A stretch of 64,000 bases of DNA from Rhizobium sp. 32-5/1 (GCF_029537235.1 NZ_CP120639.1:186001-250000), one strand, 5' to 3'. Numbered from the stretch's first letter, positions 49,008 to 58,823 are shown. Notes: generated from the letters alone by a model not told the origin. Translations and numbers: made by a program.

Positions 49008-50208
49008 CTATGGTCTGAAGCGCCTTATCACGCCTGACCACATTTTCGTCAAGACACTGCGGTGGTGTTTCCTCACCTGATAACGCCGTAACAAAACGTT
49101 TTCGACGCCGTTTCGTTGGATCAAGAATTGTCGAAGTTCGGGAGACATTTCCGAATTCGGAGATCGCTCCGCCATCGACTGTCGCGGTTCGCCGGCCAAT
49201 TGGATGGTCTCGACCACTAGGTTGTCTACGGTTCGTTTAGGATCCGTAATGAAGCGTGATTGCCACTCAATTGAAGGCTTTTGATCAAACGGAAATTTAA
49301 GGTCATCGAGCCGGCGCATTAAGCCCGACGAAAAGAAGTAAGGAAGCCCATAGTCTTCGTGCGCGCCAAAGTCAGAAATGATAGCAGTCGGTATCTTCGC
49401 AGATATGGCTTCTGCGGCGACAGTCGAGCTGATGGTCAAGCAGTGGGAGGCCTTGGCAAGAAGCTGTGAGGCGCTTTCCGCTGTCAAGCTAAGGTTTTTT
49501 GGCATTCCACCGTCTCGCTGAGCAACTTCTTTCAACAATCTATCGATCGGGTGCCAAGTCCGGTGGAGCGAGGTGTTGTCTCCCAATGTTCTGGCTTTAA
49601 TCAAAAACGTTAGTTTTGGGTATTTCCGTGAAAGCTGAATTAATTTCTGTGCAAGGAAAAGCCGCTCGTCATGATATCGCGGAATAACGGCTTGCTCAAA
49701 GAAAACAACTGGCCCGTTACTAGCGTCTTTTGGTCGTTCGATGGACTGTAGCAGCGAGGGAATGCCAAAAACACGAGCACCATCTGAGTTTAGGCCAAAT
49801 GCCGCGCACATTTGAACAAATGCGTCCCTGTCGGCTTCACAGTTCAGCCAAACGAGGTCGCTCCCTGTTCTCATAGAGTAGCCGTCATACTGATACCGTA
49901 GGACAAGTCCCGGATAGACGGAAATAACCAAAGGGCGCCTCGCTCCAAGCTTAGAGGAGTGATGTAGGAACCGGCGTGTTGAAGCGCCTTCTAAGCAGCA
50001 GATTACTATATCAAAGTAAGCTAGTCCATCACCGGAGCAAAGGTCTTCTACGGAGACCCATCGCATCTTGCCCTCTAACCCAAAGCCAGTAATTTGCGCC
50101 TGGCTTATCTGCTTCTTTCTTCTCGCCTTAACGAGCGCAAAGTCAACTGTACAACCATTCTTCTCGAAGTAAGGAGCAAGTAAGATTGCTATGTTTAAAA
50201 AGAGTCAT
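49008..50208 (-). pseudogene. Putative GT-B-like glycosyltransferase, probable 5' frameshift
   Basis: The open frame from ATG 50066 has 352 residues and includes LPKNLSLTAESASQLLAKAS and CLTISSTVAAEAISAKIPTA, the donor-side block shared with 44074-45150. The same frame reads well upstream (AILLAPYFEKNGCTVDFALV), but with no start codon before a stop. ATG 50208 (MTL) joins that stretch if one base of the T3/A5 run on plus at 50194-50201 is removed, giving about 400 residues starting MTLLNIAILLAPYFEKNG. The protein is probably cytosolic and acts in polysaccharide assembly. Confidence 0.65.
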
Positions 50209-50241
50209 AGCTGGCTAGGGCAAGTACACGCATCTAATATA

Positions 50242-51409
50242 CTAAATCACGATGTCGTGTTTTAGAAGATAGTCTGACATTTCACGGATAGCACCGTTAC
50301 CACCTAACTTTCTAAGAATAACGTGGGCGACTGAGCGAGCGCTTTCGTGAGCGTCTGCCGGGCAAAAGCTGATACCGCAGGCTCTCATGCAATCAACGTC
50401 GTTGATGTCATTACCAATATAGGCAATCTCAGACCAATCAAGACTATTGCTTTGACGCCAGCTATCGAGCGCTGGCAGCTTGTCGACTATATGGTGTTGA
50501 ACATCCATTTTCAGCTTGGCGGCGCGCGCGCACTACCGGGTTCTGCTCGCGGGAAAGAATGAGCAAATGAAGTCCCCGATCGCGGAGCATTTCAATGCCC
50601 ATGCCATCGGCGCGGCTGCATTTTACGAACTCTTCCCCGCTCTGGTTCACACTCACCTTGTCGTCGGTATGGACACCATCGAAATCCGTGACCACGGCCT
50701 TCAACTTGACCGCTGGCAAGACAAAGCGCTTCTCCTCGGATGCGGTGGCGAAAAGTTCTGCGAAAATCCAATCTTCAGCCGTATCGATTTCTATAGGCGG
50801 CATATTAGTTGGGACCAATATGCTTTTCCCGCAGAAGCGGGATCTTGTTTCGAGAAATGGCTTTACACGCATCGCGTAGATAGCGCCATTTTCCCGGTAT
50901 CGAGGCGCCATGTCTTGGCGCCGTTGGCGCGGGCGCGTGTGATCATGGGTAATCCCTCTGGTGCTGCCGTCCTCGGCGACTTCCCATAAAAAGCCGTGAT
51001 CCTCGATGACACTGAAAGCGCTGTCCGCGTTTTCGGAAATCATGCGAGCGACGAGCTCGTCAATTTGCTCGGATGTTGTGAATGGTGAGGTGCATTGTAG
51101 AAAGACCACGATATCAGGCAAAAACCCCGTTTTTTCAACTTCACGAAGCGCATGGATAATAGCCGATTCAGAGCTTGCCGTTGAATCTGATATTTCTGCC
51201 GGGCGCGTGATTGCCACGGCACCGAAACTTTCGGCGACATTCAGAATGTCCGCCGCATCAGAGGATACGTAGACCTCTTGCACAGCTGCACTGTTTTTAG
51301 CAGCTAAAACGGAACGCCCAATAAGGGGCGTCCCGTGGAATAGGCGAGTATTTTTGCCGGGAAGGCCCACTGAGCCTCCGCGAGCTGGGATAATCGCGAC
51401 AACTCGCAT
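50242..51409 (-). pseudogene. neuA: CMP-nonulosonate cytidylyltransferase fused to HAD phosphatase (NeuA-KdsC-like), frameshifted
   Basis: ATG 51409 (MRVVAIIPARGGSVGLPGKN) is chosen as the family start, two bases after the neuB stop. The N-terminal domain (about 1-230) has the CTP-binding PARGGS motif and LQCTSPFTT. The C-terminal domain is a KdsC-type HAD phosphatase: LKAVVTDFDGVHTDD with the DxD nucleophile, and GNDINDVDCMRACG for the Mg site. The frame breaks in the alternating GC run at 50520-50531, where ARAAKLKMDVQHHIVDK takes over. Such fusions activate nonulosonic acids and may remove the 9-phosphate left by a NeuB-type synthase. Confidence 0.88.
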
Positions 51410-51411
51410 TT

Positions 51412-52350
51412 TTACTGCACTTGACGGATCTGCTGCCCGTGCTTCTCTTCGCGCCATTTGAGTTTATTGCGCTGTACAAGCTCTACGTCTAACATCTCTT
51501 TTTCCTTGTAAGAAACGGCGAGACGAACATTCTTTAGATCGCGGCAGAGACGGCGCATGCCGTCTGGCTCCAGGCTGGCTGCATGGTCGGTCCCCTTCCA
51601 AGTACGGTCGAGCGTGAAATGCCGTTCGACATACTCGAACTCGCCCTTGCCATAAATATTACGGCCGATGATCCCTGCAGTCATGGCGGCGATGTCTGCG
51701 GCAATCCCGAGATGATGCCCGGAGAAGCCGATAGACTTCACTCGGTCACCGTAACGCTCCTGCAAACGGTTGATTTCGAGCACGCAGATGTCTTGAAACG
51801 CAACGGGATAACCCGAGGTACAGGCATAGATAACCAGATCCTTCGCGCGTCCACGATCCTCGTAGAATTTAACGAGGCGGTCTGTCTCGTCGTGGGTGGT
51901 CATGCCGGTTGAAACGTGGATCTCGCCATCGTAGTTCTTGCAGAGGAAATCCTGAAGTATGTAGTGCTGGTTCGTTGCCGACGGCAGCTTTATCAGGTTC
52001 GGCTTAAGCGTCGTGATTTCTTGTGCCGAAGTTAGGTCCCATACCGATGTAGAGTAATCGATACCGATCGCGCGGCACTCTTCCTGAAGCTCCTTGTGCT
52101 GACCCACAGAAAATTCAAGGAATTCGCGGTGTTCACCGTACGTTTTACCATAGGAATTCGCCGGAACCGGATGAGGCGTGTCAAATTCTTCCGGAGTCAG
52201 GAGTTCACGGTTGTTGCGCTTCTGAAACTTGGCAACATGAGCACCACAAACTTTGGCAGCAACGCCGATAAGCTCCTTTGCCGTGTCCATGCTGCCCATG
52301 TGGTTGCAGCCAATCTCAGCGATTACCTTGATTTCGTTGGATATGGTCAT
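51412..52350 (-). CDS. neuB: N-acetylneuraminate/nonulosonate synthase (NeuB family)
   Basis: The 312-residue TIM-barrel enzyme condenses phosphoenolpyruvate with an acetamido sugar or its 6-phosphate. Key segments: VIAEIGCNHMGSMDTAKELI, HVAKFQKRNNRELL, LIKLPSATNQHY, EIHVSTGMTTHDET, ACTSGYPV and SIGFSGHHLGIAADIAA, with the metal-binding His in VERHFTLDRTWKGTDH. It lacks the C-terminal antifreeze-like SAF domain (family usually 340-350 residues), a real difference that may affect substrate choice. The usual hexosamine-modifying genes for legionaminic or pseudaminic acid are not in the window, so the exact acid is unknown. Confidence 0.92.
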   Translation of the reverse strand: MTISNEIKVIAEIGCNHMGSMDTAKELIGVAAKVCGAHVAKFQKRNNRELLTPEEFDTPHPVPANSYGKTYGEHREFLEFSVGQHKELQEECRAIGIDYSTSVWDLTSAQEITTLKPNLIKLPSATNQHYILQDFLCKNYDGEIHVSTGMTTHDETDRLVKFYEDRGRAKDLVIYACTSGYPVAFQDICVLEINRLQERYGDRVKSIGFSGHHLGIAADIAAMTAGIIGRNIYGKGEFEYVERHFTLDRTWKGTDHAASLEPDGMRRLCRDLKNVRLAVSYKEKEMLDVELVQRNKLKWREEKHGQQIRQVQ

Positions 52351-53179
52351 TTAAAAATTCCTATAGGGCGTGTGTCGTTCAGTTGATGTAACAGCCGCTG
52401 CGCCGTTTGGGGGAGACAGCGAGCCAAATATTCGACGTTACCTCTATCCGCCTGGTTGCTGTTTTGCAAGGTTCCAAAACAACCATGACATCAAATAGAA
52501 GCTCATAGCGTCGGTGTGCCATTGGCGCTGAGAATTAGCGCCGACGTACATGCTGCTGTTTCAAACGACGCTTTACTGTTTCTCATGGCCGTTTTCAAGG
52601 ATTGAGGCATAGGTTTTCGTCTCGCCTTTAAACGCCGAGAAAACGGGCTGCCTATTGGAGGACGTGGCGGCATTGAGACGACGGTTGATCAGACTCTGAT
52701 ACGCGGGTTGGATACCGCAGGACCGTGGTTCTCGGGCCTTCCTCTGTCTCAAATGGCGCGTGTTACCGTTTCAGGTTCGCAGAATCAGAATGAGAGTTGC
52801 CCTGGCCGGCCGCCCCGCCCAAGATTAGGCAGCGCTATGATGTTGAAGGCTGTTTTCTCCTTCCGGCACCCGGTTGGGACCCATTCTCAGATTACCTTTG
52901 CTGAAGGGGTAAGCGATCTGTCGTGGCCCAGTCAGAACTCTTCCAGGCGCGACGCTCATTGTGAAGCGTCAGCCACAGCAACGCCAAAACCGCATCATCG
53001 ATTTTGCCATCGTCGATCTCCACTCCGCAATGTTACCACGCACGATACCAAAAATCTTGCGGCCCACCTCGGGTGGATACCTTGGTCACTGACCGTGCCC
53101 AATCAAGGAACTTTGAGATCATCACCGAGATCCACGGGAAGCTATACAGCGGAGGATAAACGGCGCTCTGTTATAGCCG
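52351..53179. other. Intergenic stretch upstream of neuB
   Basis: About 830 bases without a supportable gene. The first part must hold the promoter of the neuB-neuA transcript. A plus-strand frame at 52708-53205 has no start signals or recognisable motif. The stretch ends at the TAA target of the next IS element. Confidence 0.45.
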
Positions 53180-53182
53180 TAA

Positions 53183-54141
53183 GTGTCAGTCCACAAAGAA
53201 GTTGAATGATATGAATCGGTTGTGATTCCATGGAGTTGATTTAATTCGACGAGGCATGGAAGCTATGTGGACGAAGGCGAACCGTGGAAAGTGTCATCGG
53301 GATGGTTTGCGCTATCGCAGCGATTTGACGGACGCGGAATGGGCGCTGGTCGAGCCTTTAATCCCGCCTGCCAAGCGCGGGGGCCACACGCGTGAGGTAG
53401 ACGTACGCGAAGTTCTCAACGGCCTGCTTTATGTTCTCAGCACGTGCTGCCAATGGCGAGCCGTGCCGAAGGACCTGCCGCCGAGTAGCACGCTGTTCAG
53501 CTATTTCGACCTTTGGAACTGGGACGGCACGCTCGGTCGCATTCATCAGGAACTCTATATGAAATGCCGTGAGGCAATGGGGCGCGAGGCCAGTCCGAGG
53601 GCCGCAATCATTGACAGCCAGAGCGTCAAAAGCGCTGAAAAAGGGGGCTGCATTGAACCCGAGCGGGTATGATGCGGGGAAGCCGCGACAAACGGCGTTT
53701 GCGCTGAGATCAAGGGCAAGAAGCGGCATATCCTCGTCGATACGGTAGGGTTGTTGCTGCACGCGCTGGTTCATCCTGCCGATATCCAGGACCGCGACGG
53801 CGGCCCGCTCGTCCTCAAGACGCTGTTCGGGCGCTATCCGTTCCTGAAGAAACTGTTCGCCGACGGCGGCTATCAGGGACCCATCTTGCCGAGGGTCAGA
53901 AGAAATCCATCCCCGGAATTGCGACAGCGATAGTCAAGCGCTCCGACACCGCCAAGGGCTTTGAGGTTCTTCCGAGGCGCTGGGTAGTCGAACGAACATT
54001 CGCATGGCTGGGGCGATGCCGAAGGCTGGCCAAGGACTTCGAGAACCTGTCTCGCAATGCGCTCGCCTTCCTCAAGATGGCGTCTATCCCCCTAATGCTG
54101 CGAAGGCTCGGTTCAAAATGAATAACTTTCCGGACCGACTC
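53183..54141 (+). mobile_element. IS5-family element, second copy type
   Basis: Imperfect terminal inverted repeats: GTGTCAGTCCACAAAG from 53183 and GGACCGACTC ending at 54141. It is flanked by direct repeats TAA (53180-53182 and 54142-54144), the 3-base TNA duplication typical of the IS427-like subgroup. Its transposase is broken. It differs from the copy at 60251-61181. The right flank is the target of the next element. Confidence 0.85.
53256..54121 (+). pseudogene. IS5-family transposase, frameshifted
   Basis: The first part (MEAMWTKANRGKCHRDGLRY) carries the DUF4096-like N-domain (YRSDLTDAEWALVEPLIPPA) and the first catalytic Asp in AAIIDSQSVKSAEKGG. The frame shifts at about 53660 (reading then [30 protein letters not shown]) and again near 53890, ending [20 protein letters not shown] with the catalytic Glu. 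At least two shifts and possibly small deletions are needed to repair it, so it is probably dead. Confidence 0.85.
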
Positions 54142-54145
54142 TAAG

Positions 54146-55634
54146 CTCGACTTTGTACAAAATCGGCCGCGATTTCGAGCTCTGCGGAGCGGCTCGGGTG
54201 AATCAATTCGCCGCAGTTTGCGTCCCTTGCGTCAGCGGTTCTATCGGATTCCAACCGATGGATAGCAAATCTCCTGATCGCAGAAATAATCTGGGCGACG
54301 CGGTTCCTCACATCCTTCGCCAACGGCTTTCACCATTTCGTGTCTGGTTTACCGCGTCGAGTTGGGACCATCTTCTGGTCCTCGTGATGGGTGCGATCCT
54401 TTCTCCCGGCAAGCGAACCGTGACGGCCTGTTTGCGGATCACCGCTCGATCAGAGGCCAGCAATTCAACCGCGCCCGCTGGAACCGCCGCCTGTTGTCGG
54501 CACGGCTGCTGTCCGTCATCGTTGAACGGCTCGTGCCCGCCGGCCCCGTCGTGATCGGCATGGACGATACCATCGAACGGCGCTGGGGCCAACGTATCAC
54601 CGCACGTGGAATTTATCGTGACCCCGTGCGCTCCAGCCATGGTCACTTCGTCAAGGCCAGCGGTTTGAGATGGTTGAGCTTCATGGTTCTATCACCAGTC
54701 CCATGGGCCAGATGCATAAAAGCCCTGCCGGTGCTGACGATCCTGTGCCCCTCCGAGCGCCATGATCAGAAGAAGGGCCGCAGACACAAGCTGCTGACTG
54801 ATTGGGCAAGGCAAGGCATCTTACAGCTTTGCCGCTGGCTGGCGAAGCGCGAGATCATATATGTCGGAGACAGCAGCTTTGCCGTTCATACATTGGCGGC
54901 AGCGCTTCCCGCCACGGCCACTCTCATCACGCGGCTGCGCCTGGATGCCAGTCTCTTTGCTCCACCGGATCAACGGCATGACCATACGCTCGGGCGACCG
55001 GCCCAAAAAGGCAGGCCAGTGCCTAAACTGAAAACACTTCTCAGGGACCCAAAGACCGAGTGGCAAAGGATTGTTGCATCCTCTTGGGTAACGCCAGGCA
55101 GACCGGCAAAGCCCTTGATGTCACGTCAGGAATGGGCCTCTGGTATCGACGTGGAACACCGCCGCGGCCCATTCGCTGGGTTATCGTCAAAGATCCGTCA
55201 GGTCGTGAACCCAGGCGCTCATGAGCACCAACGTCAATCTTGAGCCCGCTCACATCATTTCCTATTTCGTGCGGCGCTGGCAAATCGAGGTCACCTTCGC
55301 CGAAACGCGTGCATATCTTGGCGTGCAAACCCAACGGCAGTGGAACGACAAAGCCATCATGCGCACGACACCGTCGCTGCTGGGACTCTACAGTCTCGTC
55401 ACGCTCTGGGCCTGCGATCTGCTCGGTCAAGGCGCTCGTCCCTATGCCGCCGCGTGGTACAAGAAAACGGACTTCACATTCTCCGATGCCATCGGCGCCG
55501 TTCGCGGCACTTTGTGGGATCAGAACATTTATCGACACTATCCGCCCAGACCCGGACATTCCCAAAATCCAAACAGAACGCCTCAAGCGCATGACGCAGG
55601 CGCTTTGCTTCGCCGCATAATGTACAAAGTCGAG
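54146..55634 (+). mobile_element. IS701/IS4-like element inserted at the flank of the IS5 copy
   Basis: Perfect 13-base terminal inverted repeats CTCGACTTTGTAC (54146-54158) and GTACAAAGTCGAG (55622-55634), flanked by direct repeats CTAAG (54141-54145 and 55635-55639). CTAA fits the YTAR target reported for IS701-family elements. The first base of the left repeat is the last base of the neighbouring IS5, so this element inserted exactly at the IS5 edge. Length 1489 bases. Confidence 0.85.
54258..55620 (+). pseudogene. DDE transposase (IS701/IS4-like), frameshifted
   Basis: The reading starts at ATG 54258 (MDSKSPDRRNNLGDAVPHIL) and shifts frame near 54400-54480, continuing RGQQFNRARWNRRLLSARLL. 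The DDE_5-like domain shows VVIGMDDTIERRWGQRI and YRDPVRSSHGHFVKASGLRW, then IIYVGDSSFAVHTLAAAL with a second Asp. Another shift near 55215 leads into ISYFVRRWQIEVTFAETRAY with the catalytic Glu. The end reads PKIQTERLKRMTQALCFAA in a further frame. Three shifts in one gene make it inactive as sequenced. Confidence 0.8.
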
Positions 55635-55704
55635 CTAAGGAACTTTCCTCGATGACCGGACTTATGTCGCCGGGCGCGATTTGTCCCGACTGTATAAGGG
55701 AGGC

Positions 55705-55935
55705 TTGTTGACTACTGTCCATTTTGTATTCGATGATGGCTTGGGCGTGCAGCCGGATGGCTTACTAGAATTCCAGAGTTTGGATCATGCTAAGCGGAAA
55801 GCGATTAAGGCTCTTGCCGAGATGATGCATGAAATGGATGCCCAGCCGGGCGTCGCCGCGATGGCGGGCAACGACGAGTATGGAAAAGCGCTTTTCACGA
55901 TTTCGCTACAGGTGACAACAAACAACGGCCTATAG
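55705..55935 (+). CDS. Small DUF6894-like protein
   Basis: A TTG start at 55705 or 55708 lies just after AAGGGAGG (55697-55703). The 75-residue product, LLTTVHFVFDDGLGVQPDGL, then DHAKRKAIKALAEMMHEMD, has the pattern of DUF6894 proteins (an aromatic N-terminal strand with D..G.E, then an A-R-x-x-A helix). These are abundant small proteins in rhizobia with no known function. It lies directly downstream of the IS flank and appears intact. Confidence 0.6.
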   Translation: MLTTVHFVFDDGLGVQPDGLLEFQSLDHAKRKAIKALAEMMHEMDAQPGVAAMAGNDEYGKALFTISLQVTTNNGL

Positions 55936-55957
55936 TGGGAGTTGCGGCGAGATTCTG

Positions 55958-56263
55958 CTAGCGCTCGTCTCGACTAATCCCCTCGTCGAAAAATGCATCT
56001 ACCAGCCGACCGGCTGTATTTTCCGATGTCTCGATCTCGAATGCTGCGTCTTCCGGATCGGGATTTTCTTCATAGGCCAATGCCCGATTTCGGATCACCT
56101 CCGCCAGCGCCTTGAAGGCTTCTCGCTTGCTCCAACCGGCCGCGCTGACCCGGTCGATTAGGTAGAGGACCGGGTAGCCCAACGCATCCTCAAGTTCAAT
56201 ATTGTAGCCAGGATCTTCTACCGAGCATTTTGGCGCTGCAATTTCCATAGCCGCGAATTCCAT
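55958..56263 (-). CDS. Small conserved hypothetical protein
   Basis: ATG 56263 (MEFAAMEIAAPKCSVEDPGY) follows AAAGGAG at 8 bases, which makes it preferable to the longer frame from 56335. The 101-residue acidic protein has a helix SKREAFKALAEVIRNRALAY and an acidic tail. It has no signal peptide or known domain. The good ribosome site and composition make it a likely real gene. Confidence 0.65.
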   Translation of the reverse strand: MEFAAMEIAAPKCSVEDPGYNIELEDALGYPVLYLIDRVSAAGWSKREAFKALAEVIRNRALAYEENPDPEDAAFEIETSENTAGRLVDAFFDEGISRDER

Positions 56264-56890
56264 AGCCGTTCTCCTTTGCAGGAGAACTATGCAGCAGTGT
56301 GTAATGTTCCGCCTCAGCATACGCTTAGTCAACATTGGTCCACGTCAGCGTCCAATTCGTCATCGATGACCTGATTGTGCATGAACGTGTCACGCTCAGA
56401 CGCGAACCGGCTTTCAATTGAAAGATGCCATCATGCGCGACCGCTTGCTGAACACGAACCATTGATGTCCATAGCCGTGTCAGTTTCTCGGTGGTAATGG
56501 TGAAGCCATCAGAGAGCCAACCCGGTTACCCCCTGCGTGCGCTCGCTTATACCGAAACGCTGCTCGATCTTAAGATTGAGAACGCCACCGATTGCCTGCC
56601 CATCCTGATAGGTCTCTGAGAGGTGTTAGAAGACAATCCGGCCAAAAAATGCCGGGCAAGATAGCGGTGACGAAAACCTGACGCGCACCGTACCTACCCC
56701 TTGAGTTCATCCGAAAGGGACGAGACCTCTCGCTACGCGTTGACTGCACTATCCTATTTCGAGTTTTTTGCGTCATAGGTGGTCTCTTGTGCGAACGCCC
56801 AGCAATCGATGCGCCCGCACTTGGCATAGATCCATGTGCGGGCAAGTTGGGTATGACGTAAGCAGTCCGGTATTTTTCCATCCGGCCGTG
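56264..56890. other. Stretch without supportable gene
   Basis: About 630 bases. Frames on both strands are short and lack family features. Some protein-like runs near 56780-56850 on the plus strand are broken by stops. It probably contains eroded DNA and the 3' flank of the second ugd gene. Confidence 0.4.
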
Positions 56891-58204
56891 CTATTCAGTT
56901 TCCGGCCGGCCAATGCTGGTATATGTGAAGCCTTGTTTCGAGACATCGTCATTGCGGTAGATATTGCGGAGATCGACAATGACCGGGCTGTTCATGCAAT
57001 GCCTTAAACGATCGAAATCGAGCGCCCGGAACTGGTCCCATTCTGTAACGATGACCAGCGCATCGGCGCCTTCGGCTGCGTCGTAAGGTCCGTCCGAATA
57101 GGTAATATCAGTGATCACCTTGCGGGCATTCGCCATGCCTTCCGGGTCGTAGCCCTTGACGGCAGCACCCGCATCTAACAGTGTCTGTATGATGGTAATC
57201 GCCGGGCTATCGCGCATGTCGTCGGTGTTTGGCTTAAAGGTCAGGCCGAGGACGCCGATTGTCTTGCCGCGCACGTCGCCACCAGTAGCCGCGATCACCT
57301 TGCGCCCCATGGCGCGCTTGCGACTATCGTTGATGGCAACCGTTGTCTCTATGAGGCGGACCGGGCTGTCATGGTCTTGGGCGGTCTTGACCAGCGCCAG
57401 AGTGTCCTTGGGGAAACACGAGCCGCCATAGCCGGGACCGGCATGCAGGAATTTCAAGCCGATGCGGCCATCAAGCCCGATGCCGCGAGCGACGTCCTGG
57501 ACGTTGGCGCCAACCTTTTCGCACAGATCCGCCATTTCGTTGATGAAGGTAATCTTCATGGCCAGAAAGGCGTTGCCAGCATATTTGGTGAGTTCGGAGG
57601 TGCGGCGCGTGGTAAACAGTAGCGGCGCTTGGTTAAGGTAGAGCGGGCGGTAGACTTCCGTCATCACGTCGCGGGCACGCTCGTCATTGACGCCGATCAC
57701 AATGCGATCTGGCCGTTTAAAGTCATCGATGGCGGCACCTTCGCGCAGGAACTCGGGATTGGAAACGACGGCGATGTCAGCATCGCGATTGGTTTCACGC
57801 ATGATCCGCTCGACTTCGTCCCCAGTTCCGACGGGAACCGTCGATTTAGTGACGATAACGGTAAAGCCCGTGACATGGGCCGCAATCTCGCGGGCCGCAT
57901 CGTAGACATAGGTGAGGTCGGCATGGCCATCGCCACGGCGCGAGGGCGTTCCAACCGCAATGAAGATTACGTCGCTCTCCGGAACGCATTTGGCAAGATC
58001 GGTAGAGAAGCTTAGGCGTCCGGAGGCGGCGTTGGACGCGACGAGCTGGTCCAAGCCGGGCTCGAATATTGGAATGCGACCGGCGCGCAACGCTTCGACC
58101 TTGCCTTCGACTTTGTCCAGGCAAACGACCTCATGGCCAAAATCGGCAAAACACGCCCCTGAAACGAGGCCGACATACCCGGCGCCGATCATCGTGATTT
58201 TCAT
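56891..58204 (-). CDS. UDP-glucose 6-dehydrogenase, second copy
   Basis: ATG 58204 ([16 protein letters not shown]) is chosen, five codons inside the open frame, as the homologous start of rkpK. The 437-residue protein has the same motifs as the first copy: [10 protein letters not shown] at 7-16, [20 protein letters not shown], and the catalytic Cys263 in [11 protein letters not shown]. By eye the two proteins are well over three quarters identical along their whole length, with no gaps until near the C-terminus. This copy has no epimerase next to it. It and rkpK are in inverted orientation about 54 kb apart. Confidence 0.95.
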   Translation of the reverse strand: MKITMIGAGYVGLVSGACFADFGHEVVCLDKVEGKVEALRAGRIPIFEPGLDQLVASNAASGRLSFSTDLAKCVPESDVIFIAVGTPSRRGDGHADLTYVYDAAREIAAHVTGFTVIVTKSTVPVGTGDEVERIMRETNRDADIAVVSNPEFLREGAAIDDFKRPDRIVIGVNDERARDVMTEVYRPLYLNQAPLLFTTRRTSELTKYAGNAFLAMKITFINEMADLCEKVGANVQDVARGIGLDGRIGLKFLHAGPGYGGSCFPKDTLALVKTAQDHDSPVRLIETTVAINDSRKRAMGRKVIAATGGDVRGKTIGVLGLTFKPNTDDMRDSPAITIIQTLLDAGAAVKGYDPEGMANARKVITDITYSDGPYDAAEGADALVIVTEWDQFRALDFDRLRHCMNSPVIVDLRNIYRNDDVSKQGFTYTSIGRPETE

Positions 58205-58258
58205 ATCAACTGTCTCCAAATAAAATCAAATCCGAATACCTACTGTCAATCTAGTGAA

Positions 58259-58823
58259 ATGTGGTCTGTCAACCCTCATGCGTTCGGCGCCATTGCCGGC
58301 ATGATTTGGCCTCTGCTGCCACTTTGGATGCGGTTGCGCTTCTCGGTCGACGAGGTGGTGACGACCTTGCTGCTCAATTTCGTCGCCGTGTTGATCGCCA
58401 CGATGCTGATCGACAGGGTGCTCAACAACCCGGTGGCGTTCGGCTGGCCGCAGTCGCAACCGGTGGCCGACGCCGCCATGCTGCCGAAAGGTCTGGCCCG
58501 TTCCCGGCTTCACCTCGGCTTGGCGATTGCGGTCCTCCTGGCCTTCGTGCAGTCGCATGGTGTTCGGCATGCAGTCGCTTGCAGCGGGTTTCAATCCTCA
58601 AGGTGCCGCCTTCGCTGGCGCGCACCCTTGCCATCGTCGCCAACATTTCTGGCAGGCTTGCCGGTCTCGCTGGCGCGGTCGAGGTCATCGGCGTACAGAG
58701 CTAGGTGATGACCCCTGTCTCCCGGTTACGGCTATTCCGGCTTCGTGGTGGCGATGTTGGCCAGTCTCCACCCGCCCGGGCGTGGTTCACGCGCGGGTGA
58801 ATACCTCGCCCGGACAGGAATGA
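58259..58823 (+). pseudogene. Fragment of a sugar/nucleoside ABC permease (BMP-associated type)
   Basis: The frame reads FGAIAGMIWPLLPLWMRLRF, then SVDEVVTTLLLNFVAVLIAT, GWPQSQPVADAAMLPKGLAR and LHLGLAIAVLLAF, the middle of a branched-type permease associated with basic membrane protein (purine/nucleoside or simple sugar) transporters. It then shifts frame to FGMQSLAAGFNPQGAAFAG and again to RLAGLAGAVEVIGVQS. The N- and C-terminal thirds and the partner genes are absent. It is a dead insertion remnant. Confidence 0.8.

Noticed and set aside
52708..53205. 165-codon plus-strand frame before the IS5 element
   Set aside because: Ser/Pro/Arg-rich low-complexity composition with no motif, and it runs into the IS5 terminal repeat.
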